NCBI GenBank assembly: GCA_031273645.1
Contig: JAISRM010000217.1
Span: forward strand, 1 to 6,950
Length of the DNA stretch: 6,950 bases
Source: Endomicrobium sp.
Lineage (GTDB): Bacteria; Elusimicrobiota; Endomicrobiia; Endomicrobiales; Endomicrobiaceae
Direction of reading: 5' to 3'
A program made the translations under genes and the position numbers. Positions 1 through 5,712 of this stretch are shown piece by piece. The first letter of the stretch is position 1. The number at the start of each line of letters is the position of its first letter. The notes beneath the pieces were generated by a model. That model did no database searches. It saw only the letters and a program-made list of their open reading frames with translations, and had not been told where the DNA came from.

Positions 1-73
1 TCCCATTTTCATGGGAATGACAGACCTTGAAAAAACAGACGCTGTCTGTGTTCCATAAAACAGGCGAAGCCTG
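1..73. repeat. Composite hairpin repeat, copy 1 (73 bp)
   Basis: This stretch has the same layout as the three tandem copies at 278-497. It starts with a TCCCAT-TTTC-ATGGGA palindrome (1-16; the window edge cuts its outer base pairs), followed by AATGACAG. Next comes a small hairpin ACAGAC-GCT-GTCTGT (35-49), a spacer containing CCATAAAA, and a second small hairpin ACAGGC-GAA-GCCTGT (60-74). Compared with copy 2 it differs mainly in the 8 bases after the palindrome. It is separated from the other copies by about 200 bases, so the array is split or extends to the left of the window. I see no coding potential in it. Confidence 0.85.
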
Positions 74-109
74 TCCTGCGAAAGCGGGAATGCAAGTTTG
101 CTAAAAAAA
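72..109. repeat. Damaged palindrome copy with 16-bp direct repeat
   Basis: The segment TGTCCTGCGAAAGCGGGAAT followed by GCAAGTTTGCTAAAAAA matches the element at 135-174, but about four bases (ATTC) are missing from the left arm, so the palindrome is broken. It begins inside the last bases of repeat copy 1, which suggests that two repeat units were joined here. The 16-mer CAAGTTTGCTAAAAAA (93-108) recurs exactly at 159-174. Confidence 0.7.
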
Positions 110-134
110 TATTTTTACATATCGTTTTTAGTTT

Positions 135-174
135 GTCATTCCCGTGAAAACGGGAATCCAAGTTTGCTAAAAAA
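135..174. repeat. ATTCCC-N8-GGGAAT palindrome, inverted relative to the array
   Basis: ATTCCCGT-GAAA-ACGGGAAT (138-157) is an 8-bp perfect stem with a GAAA loop. It is flanked by GTC on the left and CCA on the right, then the 16-mer direct repeat at 159-174. It is the reverse complement type of the TGGATTCCCATTTTCATGGGAATGAC element at 273-298, so the palindrome occurs here in both orientations. The 20-bp core fits the consensus of the Neisseria dRS3 repeat (ATTCCC-N8-GGGAAT). That similarity is by eye and does not show common descent. No T-run follows on either strand that would make it an intrinsic terminator. Confidence 0.8.
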
Positions 175-180
175 TTCTGT

Positions 181-234
181 CAGACGAAGTCTGTTTACAG
201 CCTTTGGCTGTTTTATAAAAACAGACGCAGTCTG
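181..234. repeat. Cluster of three small hairpins between repeat copies
   Basis: Three perfect small palindromes stand in a row: CAGAC-GAA-GTCTG (181-193), ACAGCC-TTT-GGCTGT (197-211) and CAGAC-GCA-GTCTG (222-234). The spacer before the third, TTTATAAAA, resembles the CCATAAAA spacer of the 73-bp units. The cluster is therefore probably a diverged unit whose large palindrome is either lost or represented by the inverted one at 138-157. The middle hairpin keeps pairing while changing sequence (GCC/GGC in place of GAC/GTC). Confidence 0.75.
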
Positions 235-261
235 AAAAGAAATAATGTTAGAGACTATATT
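232..261 (+). promoter_or_regulatory. Weak promoter candidate in AT-rich gap
   Basis: Within the only repeat-free, AT-rich gap (235-272), TATATT (256-261) resembles a -10 box, and CTGAAA (232-237) lies 18 bases upstream as a poor -35 box (4 of 6 matches to TTGACA). If used, transcription would start near 268 and the three tandem hairpin units would be transcribed as a long 5' untranslated leader of the T4SS operon. The match is weak and the gap is AT-rich in general, so this is only a candidate. The true promoter may lie left of the window. Confidence 0.15.
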
Positions 262-272
262 AATATTAAACA

Positions 273-350
273 TGGATTCCCATTTTCATGGGAATGACAG
301 GCACGAACAAAACAGACGCTGTCTGTGTCCCATAAAACAGGCGCAGCCTG
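273..350. repeat. Composite hairpin repeat, copy 2, with full palindrome
   Basis: This is the most complete copy. ATTCCCAT-TTTC-ATGGGAAT (276-295) has an 8-bp stem and a four-base loop, preceded by TGG (273-275). The strict 73-bp unit runs 278-350 and contains the small hairpins ACAGAC-GCT-GTCTGT (312-326) and ACAGGC-GCA-GCCTGT (337-351). Copy 3 follows at once, so this is a true head-to-tail tandem repeat. Confidence 0.9.
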
Positions 351-424
351 TCCCATTTTCATGGGAATGACAGGCACGAACAAAAGCAGACGCTGTCTGT
401 GTCCCATAAAACAGGCGAAGCCTG
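351..424. repeat. Composite hairpin repeat, copy 3 (74 bp)
   Basis: Nearly identical to copy 2: it has one inserted G before the first small hairpin and one base change in the loop of the second. It contains the palindrome TCCCAT-TTTC-ATGGGA (351-366) and the small hairpins CAGAC-GCT-GTCTG (387-399) and ACAGGC-GAA-GCCTGT (411-425). The close identity to copy 2 points to recent tandem duplication. Confidence 0.9.
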
Positions 425-497
425 TCGCATTTTCATGGCAATGACAGACACAGACAAAACAGACGCCGTCTGCGTTCCATAAAACAGACGAGATCTG
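425..497. repeat. Composite hairpin repeat, copy 4, decayed
   Basis: This copy has the same length and order of parts as copy 2 but is the most diverged. Its large palindrome reads TCGCAT-TTTC-ATGGCA (425-440); the two changes face non-complementary bases, so the stem is broken. The first small hairpin CAGAC-GCC-GTCTG (460-472) is intact. The second, CAGAC-GAG-ATCTG (485-497), has one mismatch. It ends a few bases before the AAAGGAGAG sequence that precedes the first gene. Confidence 0.85.
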
Positions 498-500
498 GAA

Positions 501-521
501 AAAGGAGAGATGGCAAAATAA
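501..521 (+). promoter_or_regulatory. Strong but misplaced Shine-Dalgarno with three-codon mini-ORF
   Basis: AAAGGAGAG (501-509) is the best ribosome-binding sequence near the operon start. It is only about 2 bases from ATG 510, which opens a three-codon reading frame (Met-Ala-Lys, TAA at 519-521), and about 26 bases from ATG 534, the start of the VirB3-like gene. An in-frame TGA at 528-530 rules out any upstream start for that gene. The site may serve as a loading site for ribosomes that reinitiate at 534, or it may be the relic of an older gene start. No better Shine-Dalgarno precedes 534. Confidence 0.4.
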
Positions 522-533
522 GCCTAATGAAAA

Positions 534-827
534 ATGGAAAAGGAAAAAACTTATAAAGCTCTTACTAACAATCTTTTGCTTTTTGGTTTTCAGCTGGGAG
601 ATTTGGCGATAACCTTAGCCGTAGTAGTTTTGACTATGGGTTTTAGCAATAGCCCCATAGCCTCAGGCATTGTGTTTTTAAGCTGTCTTATCTTTTTTAG
701 AAAGATGCGCAACAGAACATACGGATATTTTAAGGCGTTTTATAATTTTATAACTACGCCCGACAAATTAAGCGTTAAAGACGGCGATATAAAATCTTAT
801 AAGGAAACTATAAAATGCCGGAAATAA
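534..827 (+). CDS. VirB3/TraL-like inner-membrane T4SS protein
   Basis: A 97-residue protein, predicted to be a small inner-membrane part of a type IV secretion system that works with the VirB4-type ATPase encoded next. It has a short polar N-terminus, a hydrophobic hairpin (about residues 22-38 and 42-55, joined by a short Ser/Asn/Pro turn), then a basic stretch (RKMRNRTYGYFK, 56-67) and a polar tail. This length and layout, and the position directly before the large ATPase gene, are typical of VirB3/TraL. Sequence conservation in this family is low, so the call rests mainly on topology and neighbours. ATG 534 is the first possible start, because TGA 528-530 lies in frame just upstream. Its ribosome-binding site is poor (see 501-521). 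The last 13 bases overlap the start of the ATPase gene, indicating coupled translation. Confidence 0.8.
   Translation: MEKEKTYKALTNNLLLFGFQLGDLAITLAVVVLTMGFSNSPIASGIVFLSCLIFFRKMRNRTYGYFKAFYNFITTPDKLSVKDGDIKSYKETIKCRK
801..806 (+). promoter_or_regulatory. Ribosome-binding site inside the VirB3-like gene
   Basis: AAGGAA lies 8 bases before ATG 815, inside the end of the VirB3-like gene. It supports 815 as the ATPase start and so the 13-nt overlap of the two reading frames. Confidence 0.55.
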
Positions 828-3271
828 ACCCAACTTTGTTTAGAAAAATTTTTGCGGGCTTGCAGACGCCGCCGGTTTATAATTTATTAAACTTATGGGC
901 TCTTGAAGACGGAGCTTTGATAGGTCTTGATTTGCAGTTTTCAAACATTTACGAGCTTACCCTGCCCGACTTAACTTTAAAATCTGAAATAGAGCTTGAA
1001 GATTTTTATTCCGTTTTAAAAACTGCGGTTCATTCTCTTGGCGACAATGTTACGGCGCAGTTTCTTACAAGGCTTGGCGTAGGCGACGAAGAAAAAATAA
1101 AGGCTTATAACGAGATAACTAACCCCGATAATGAAATAGCCAAATCCATAATAAAAAGCAAAAATGAACATTTTAAAAATGTTTTTATTGAAAGAAAAAA
1201 ACAGTATTTGGTTATAACTACCCACGACAAAGAAGAAATGCCCGCAGCTAAAAAAAGCAAGGCTTCGGTAAAAAAAGCAAAAGAAATAGACGAAGCAAAA
1301 CATATACAGAGAATTTCAAAACTTAAAGAAATTACCGATAACTTTTTATCGGGCGTTGCGGTAGCGGGCATTAGCGCGCGCAAACTTTCAGACGACGAAA
1401 TTATCAGAATGCTTTACTCTTATTTAAACCCAAGCCGAGCCGAACTTATAGACAAAAGCTCCGTCCGAAGCGACAAAACTTTAAGAAGCCAGCTTATTTA
1501 TAATGCCGTTGAAAATAATTTTGACCACGTCTATATAGACGGCTATTATTACAGAGCCGTAAATATGCACATAAGGTCTGAAAAAGTTAATTTTTACGAT
1601 TTGTTTAACGCTTTGGAAAGGTTTAGTCCCGACGCCGATATTTGCATGACTTTCAATACGCAGACGCAGGAATTACTTGAAAAGAAACTGCATTCGGAAG
1701 GTTCTGTAGCCAAAAATATAAACAATATGAGCCTTTTTAAGAAAAATTACGAAGCGTCAAACAAGGCGGATGCCGCCGATGAGATGATGGAGGAAGTAAA
1801 AGCCACGGGGCAAAAACTCTATTATTATACTTTTTGCATAGTGTTAAAAGACATAACGCTTGAAAGGCTTACCACCAGAGTAAATTACGCTTTGCAGGCT
1901 TTTATGACTTTTGGCGAAGCCGAAGGCGTAATAGACGATATGAACCATTTGCCGCTGTGGCTTTCAATGCTGCCCAATCATTCGCATTTAAATTTCAGGA
2001 AACATATTTACAATACAAACGCTCTTTTGCAAAGCCTGCCGGTTTTTTCTCAGTGGAAGGGATGCGAAAAGCCGAGAATTTTATTTCAAACCGAAGACGA
2101 ACAGCTTCTTCCCATAGATTTATTTGATCCGTCTTTATCGGCAAAACACGGGCTTGTTTTAGGACAAACGGGCAGCGGAAAATCTTTTACCACAAACTTT
2201 CTGCTTACCAATTTTTATATTGAGTCGGAAAAGAACCATATAGTTATTATAGACGTGGGCGGCTCTTACAGAAAACTCTGCAAGCTGTTTGGCGGACAGT
2301 ATTATGAAGTGGAGCTTTCTGAAAAATTTGCGTTTAATCCTTTTCCTTCAAAAGAGTTTGCCGTAGTAAAAGACGATGAAACAGGCTATGAAATAGACGA
2401 TAATGTTATAGTAAACATTTCAAAGCTCGTTCAAAAAATGCTTGATTTGGCAAACCTTTCGGGCAAAGACCAAACCATTTTAGACAGAGCCATAATAAAC
2501 GCTTATAAAAATTCCAAACATCAAATACCTCTTCTTGGGGACTTGGTCAAAGAACTTTTTAATTACCCCGGCGACGAAGAAGACAAGAGAACGGCAAAAG
2601 ATTTTGGAAAAAATCTTGAAATATGGACAAGCGGAAGATACGGTAAAATAGTCAACCGGCACACGACTTTGTCCGTCAACGACAGAATAGTGGTTTTTGA
2701 CCTTCAAAAGCTGGGCGAAGATTTTAAGCTGCAGTCTATAATTTTCTTTTTAATTTCTTCGGTTATAGAAAATAAGCTGAAAGACAAAACGCTTAAAAAA
2801 ATAATAGTTATAGACGAAGGCTGGAAATTTTTTAACGACGATATAGGCAGCATGCTTATACAAAATCTTTACAGAACGGCAAGAAAGTTTAATGCGGGCA
2901 TTCTTTCCATTTCACAAAGCCCGACGGACTTTCTTTCCACAAAAGCCGCAAACGCCATAATATCAAACAGCTACGTTAAATATATTTTAAGGCTTAAAAG
3001 CGGTTTTGAACTGCTTGAACAGTTCGGACTTAACGCTCAAGAGGTGGGCAAAGTTAAAAATTTAAGAATAGAAAAGGGAAAATACAGCGAAGTATTTTTA
3101 AAGTTTTCAGAATACGCAAGAGTGATACGCATAGAACCAAGCGCGGTTGATTATTGGATATGCACCACAGACCCTGACGACGCAAAAAAAGAAGACGATT
3201 TACGCGCAAAATATCCGCAATACACCGAAGCGCAAATTTTGGAAAATCTTTCACAAGGGAGAAAAAAATGA
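815..3271 (+). CDS. VirB4/TraC-family T4SS ATPase
   Basis: An 818-residue ATPase that energises T4SS assembly or pilus formation at the cytoplasmic face of the inner membrane. The N-terminal half (about 1-430) is the poorly conserved VirB4/TraC recruitment domain. It includes YLNPSR (203-208), as in F-type TraC proteins, and a Lys-rich, probably coiled segment (about 144-166). The C-terminal motor domain shows Walker A GQTGSGKS (450-457), the family motif DVGGSY (480-485), FNPFP (507-511), Walker B IIVIDEGW with D667 and E668, a conserved Arg region TARKFNAG (688-695) and the sensor-like Gln in SISQSP (Q701). All catalytic residues look intact and the length is normal for the family (roughly 800-880). 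The family is secure. The F-type (TraC) flavour over Ti-type VirB4 is my reading of the motifs. It overlaps the preceding gene by 13 nt and the next by ATGA. Confidence 0.96.
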   Translation: MPEINPTLFRKIFAGLQTPPVYNLLNLWALEDGALIGLDLQFSNIYELTLPDLTLKSEIELEDFYSVLKTAVHSLGDNVTAQFLTRLGVGDEEKIKAYNEITNPDNEIAKSIIKSKNEHFKNVFIERKKQYLVITTHDKEEMPAAKKSKASVKKAKEIDEAKHIQRISKLKEITDNFLSGVAVAGISARKLSDDEIIRMLYSYLNPSRAELIDKSSVRSDKTLRSQLIYNAVENNFDHVYIDGYYYRAVNMHIRSEKVNFYDLFNALERFSPDADICMTFNTQTQELLEKKLHSEGSVAKNINNMSLFKKNYEASNKADAADEMMEEVKATGQKLYYYTFCIVLKDITLERLTTRVNYALQAFMTFGEAEGVIDDMNHLPLWLSMLPNHSHLNFRKHIYNTNALLQSLPVFSQWKGCEKPRILFQTEDEQLLPIDLFDPSLSAKHGLVLGQTGSGKSFTTNFLLTNFYIESEKNHIVIIDVGGSYRKLCKLFGGQYYEVELSEKFAFNPFPSKEFAVVKDDETGYEIDDNVIVNISKLVQKMLDLANLSGKDQTILDRAIINAYKNSKHQIPLLGDLVKELFNYPGDEEDKRTAKDFGKNLEIWTSGRYGKIVNRHTTLSVNDRIVVFDLQKLGEDFKLQSIIFFLISSVIENKLKDKTLKKIIVIDEGWKFFNDDIGSMLIQNLYRTARKFNAGILSISQSPTDFLSTKAANAIISNSYVKYILRLKSGFELLEQFGLNAQEVGKVKNLRIEKGKYSEVFLKFSEYARVIRIEPSAVDYWICTTDPDDAKKEDDLRAKYPQYTEAQILENLSQGRKK
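3255..3261 (+). promoter_or_regulatory. Ribosome-binding site of the VirB5-like gene
   Basis: AAGGGAG ends 6 bases before ATG 3268 and lies within the last codons of the ATPase gene. It confirms the start that shares ATGA with the ATPase stop codon. Confidence 0.65.
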
Positions 3272-4125
3272 AAAAGTTTATTGTTTTGCCGTTTACGGCA
3301 ATTATGCTGTTTGTCGCTTCAAATGTTTACGCTCTTGTCGGCGCTCCTGATGCAACTCTTGCCATTGTAGAGCAAACTCTTTGGCAAAAAGCGCGGGCGG
3401 CATTAGAAGACAGCAGCGCTTATAAGCAGCTTGTGGAGTTACAAAACTCTTATAACCAGCTGAAACAAACTTACGAAGAGAATAAACAGTATTACGATTA
3501 TGTTAAGGAATTAAACGAATACAAAGGCGGAATAGGGCATTTGGTGAGAGATAAAATTATAGACGAAATGCAAAACATTGTTGATTATATTCAAAAAGCG
3601 GGACAAGACAGATTAAATGAAATTACGGCTAATATCGAGGATTTTTCAAAAGTAAGCATATCGTCGTATTCTGAGGTTGCCGACAGGCTTCAAAAAACTC
3701 TTGAAAAGCGTCTTGAAGAAGAGACGGCAGTTTCTGAGATTGCATTGAAAGCGGCGCAGGAGATGAAAGAAGCTATGGATAAACTTACCGCTCTTGCCAA
3801 TGAAACGGGAGCCGACAAGATGAACGAATTTAGCAGAAGAGCTCAAATAGAAACAATCAATGCCATGAATAAAGTGTTAGAGGCTGTAAATACGCAAAGG
3901 GTCAGCGCTTCGGTGCAGAAAGCTGCAGAACTTAAAATAGAAAAGACTAAATCTGCAAAAGTTATAAAAAGTTTGCTGGAATACAAGCGCGCTAAAGACA
4001 AAGATCCAAATTACCGTTCTGAAGAATATTTCGGCGGACAAGCCCCTGTTTTTATTTTTGGAGCCACTAAAGAAGACGAAGAAAAAGCGCAAGCCGAGAA
4101 AAAAGCAAAAACCGGCGATAAGTGA
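3268..4125 (+). CDS. VirB5/TrbJ-like exported coiled-coil T4SS protein
   Basis: A 285-residue protein with a clear Sec signal peptide: basic MKK, a hydrophobic core, and a likely cut after VYA (residue 22). The mature part is almost wholly helical and charged. An early segment (about 45-80) with repeated Gln/Leu/Tyr spacing (QLVELQNSYNQLKQTYEE) is what I would expect of VirB5/TrbJ proteins, which are exported and sit at the pilus tip or in the periplasm. The centre (about 90-225) has coiled-coil heptad character and the C-terminus is Lys/Glu/Ala-rich. The VirB5 call rests on the signal peptide, the helical pattern and the place between the VirB4- and VirB6-like genes; VirB5 proteins diverge too much for by-eye proof. 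It overlaps the ATPase stop by 4 nt. A 64-nt gap follows before the next start. Confidence 0.7.
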   Translation: MKKFIVLPFTAIMLFVASNVYALVGAPDATLAIVEQTLWQKARAALEDSSAYKQLVELQNSYNQLKQTYEENKQYYDYVKELNEYKGGIGHLVRDKIIDEMQNIVDYIQKAGQDRLNEITANIEDFSKVSISSYSEVADRLQKTLEKRLEEETAVSEIALKAAQEMKEAMDKLTALANETGADKMNEFSRRAQIETINAMNKVLEAVNTQRVSASVQKAAELKIEKTKSAKVIKSLLEYKRAKDKDPNYRSEEYFGGQAPVFIFGATKEDEEKAQAEKKAKTGDK

Positions 4126-4178
4126 AAATAAAGCGGGTAAAAGCCGTTGTCGGACGATATTTTTAAAAACTACTTATA

Positions 4179-4186
4179 AGGCGGTA
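4179..4186 (+). promoter_or_regulatory. Ribosome-binding site deciding the VirB6-like start
   Basis: AAGGCGGT lies 3 to 11 bases before ATG 4190. It is an imperfect Shine-Dalgarno, but the best in the 64-nt gap after the VirB5-like stop. It supports 4190 over the in-frame upstream ATG 4058. Confidence 0.4.
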
Positions 4187-4189
4187 AAA

Positions 4190-5080
4190 ATGGAGTCGCA
4201 AATAGTATTGTTGACGGAAGGAAGCCATTCTATTGACGTTTTAACGTCAACCATTCCGATGGTGGCTAATAATTATGCGGCTTTAATTTTTTCTATAGCC
4301 ATAGTTTTGTTGGGGTTGACTTTTGTTATGTCCGTCGCGCATGAACAGGCAAACGCCATTGACGGCAAGCCTAACTTAAAAAGCGTTGTAAAAAGGCTGC
4401 TGCTGATATTTTTTATATTGGTCGTCTATAAAATATTGTTTATGGGGATAGTAAATTTCTGCGAAAATTTATCTTTGGCTTTATGTCAGCTTGGAGACTA
4501 TAGAGGGGCGCTTGCAGCTTTGGATAATGCGCAGTTTTTAGAAACCGCAACAAACGGACAGACAAAGTTTGCCATACATCTTGCTATTATCATAGACAAT
4601 GCCATACCTATAATACGTTATACGCTGCTTTGCGTATTGTATATAGTAGGGCCTTTGGTAATAGTTATGTCTATTTGGAAACCTTTTGTTTCATTTCTTA
4701 AGAATTGGTTTATACTGCTGCTGCAGCTTTCATTTTGGATAGTGGTAGTAAACGTATGCAGAAACATAATAAAGATAATATTGACGCAGATAGAAGCCAC
4801 TACTTTCCTTGCGGTTATGGGAGAATCCGTAAACTATTTAATAGTAGCTTACGCAATAGTAATAATTTTGATTATGTCTGTTTTTATTACTTTAAAACTT
4901 TTATCGGCGCAAAACTTAGAGCTTATAGGTGAAAATATGTTTTCAGGCGCGGTTTCCGTTTTTAACAAATACGCCACAAAAGACAATTATTTCGTCAAAA
5001 AAGCCGCTAATATTTATAATAATGCCCGAAAAAGAGTGATAAGGGAAAAAGAATCCAATAAAGGCGGTAAGAAAAGGTAG
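4190..5080 (+). CDS. VirB6/TrbL-like polytopic inner-membrane T4SS protein
   Basis: A 296-residue protein of the T4SS inner-membrane channel. I see five hydrophobic segments: about 29-49, 67-91, 144-162, 173-190 and 216-238. A hydrophilic loop (about 92-140) lies between the second and third, and a basic tail (about 269-296) is probably cytoplasmic. Five membrane spans, the YIVGPLVIVMSIWKPF region and the place before a VirB8-like gene fit VirB6/TrbL. The frame stays open upstream to ATG 4058, but that extension overlaps the VirB5-like gene and is a Lys/Arg-rich shadow. ATG 4190 has AAGGCGGT just before it and gives a normal membrane-protein N-terminus, so I choose it. The next gene starts 5 bases after the stop. 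Family assignment by topology and context is good, by sequence moderate. Confidence 0.8.
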   Translation: MESQIVLLTEGSHSIDVLTSTIPMVANNYAALIFSIAIVLLGLTFVMSVAHEQANAIDGKPNLKSVVKRLLLIFFILVVYKILFMGIVNFCENLSLALCQLGDYRGALAALDNAQFLETATNGQTKFAIHLAIIIDNAIPIIRYTLLCVLYIVGPLVIVMSIWKPFVSFLKNWFILLLQLSFWIVVVNVCRNIIKIILTQIEATTFLAVMGESVNYLIVAYAIVIILIMSVFITLKLLSAQNLELIGENMFSGAVSVFNKYATKDNYFVKKAANIYNNARKRVIREKESNKGGKKR

Positions 5081-5085
5081 AAATT

Positions 5086-5712
5086 ATGAAAGAAGAAAAA
5101 AAAGAACGCAAATACTTTGAAGTTTTCGGGGATACGTTAAAGAGTTTGTCATTTTTTCAAACTTTGACTATAGCGCTGGCTTTTTTATGCGTGTTTCTTG
5201 CCATTAATTTAAGAGTGGCGCTTAAAAAAACTCCCATAGTTATCAGGGTTGACAGTCTTGGAAACGCTCAGGCTTTTGTCAACGAAAAAAGCCTTCAAAA
5301 GGTTACTCCTTACGAGCTTTCAAATTTCTGCCAGCTTTTTGTAGAGTTTTTTACAGCTCATAATTTTTATACTTATAACGACGATTTTACAAAAGCTTTT
5401 TCTATGATGACAAGAGATTGTCAGGCTAAAATGAACGGACGTCTGCAGGAATACGGCATAGTTGACCAGATAAAAGAGCATAAAATTAAAACCCGTCTTG
5501 TGATAACCGAAATAAAAGTCGCTAAGGATACGCCGGACACTTCCATACTTAAAGTTAAAGGCACAAGAAACATTACTTCTTACGAAGACAGAACTCTTTT
5601 AAAAGAAGAAATTTTTGACATAGAACTTGTTGTAAAGAAAGTTAAGCGTTCTCTAAAAACGCCGTGGGGGCTTTTAGTTGAAAATTTTGTAGAGGAACTT
5701 TATAAGAAATGA
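5086..5712 (+). CDS. VirB8/TraE-like bitopic T4SS assembly protein
   Basis: A 208-residue inner-membrane protein with a short charged cytoplasmic N-terminus (1-22), one membrane span (about 25-41) and a periplasmic domain. This is the standard topology of VirB8/TraE, which nucleates T4SS assembly by contacting the other core parts. The periplasmic domain has the expected mix of helices (about 70-125) followed by beta strands (about 135-185). It ends with TPWGLLV (192-198), which matches in position the conserved N/T-P-x-G motif near the end of VirB8 family members. The length is close to F TraE and Ti VirB8. An AAAGGT sequence precedes ATG 5086. The stop overlaps the start of the next gene by ATGA, so the two are probably translated together and may work together. 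Confidence 0.85.
   Translation: MKEEKKERKYFEVFGDTLKSLSFFQTLTIALAFLCVFLAINLRVALKKTPIVIRVDSLGNAQAFVNEKSLQKVTPYELSNFCQLFVEFFTAHNFYTYNDDFTKAFSMMTRDCQAKMNGRLQEYGIVDQIKEHKIKTRLVITEIKVAKDTPDTSILKVKGTRNITSYEDRTLLKEEIFDIELVVKKVKRSLKTPWGLLVENFVEELYKK

Noticed and set aside
135..180. Intrinsic transcription terminator
   Set aside because: The 138-157 hairpin is followed by CCAAGTTTGC and an A-run on the + strand. On the - strand the T-run comes before the hairpin, not after it.
425..440. Compensatory changes in the fourth palindrome copy
   Set aside because: The two substitutions (C to G, G to C) do not face each other in the stem; they create mismatches, so this is decay and not covariation.
278..497. 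CRISPR array
   Set aside because: The copies are directly adjacent 73-74 bp units without unique spacers, and each holds several different palindromes.
1..533. Pilin (VirB2/TraA) gene upstream of the VirB3-like gene
   Set aside because: No reading frame of pilin size with a signal peptide and two hydrophobic segments exists; the stretch is filled with palindromic repeats.
1016..1383. Two antisense reading frames inside the ATPase gene
   Set aside because: They are Phe/Ser-rich reverse-strand shadows of Lys/Glu codons in a well-supported gene, without a start site or family features.
3147..3350. Overlapping + strand frame across the ATPase/VirB5-like junction
   Set aside because: It lies over two supported genes in another frame and its translation has no recognisable protein character.
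4126..4189. Small VirB7-like lipoprotein gene between the VirB5- and VirB6-like genes
   Set aside because: The gap is only 64 nt and contains no start codon followed by a lipobox-bearing frame.
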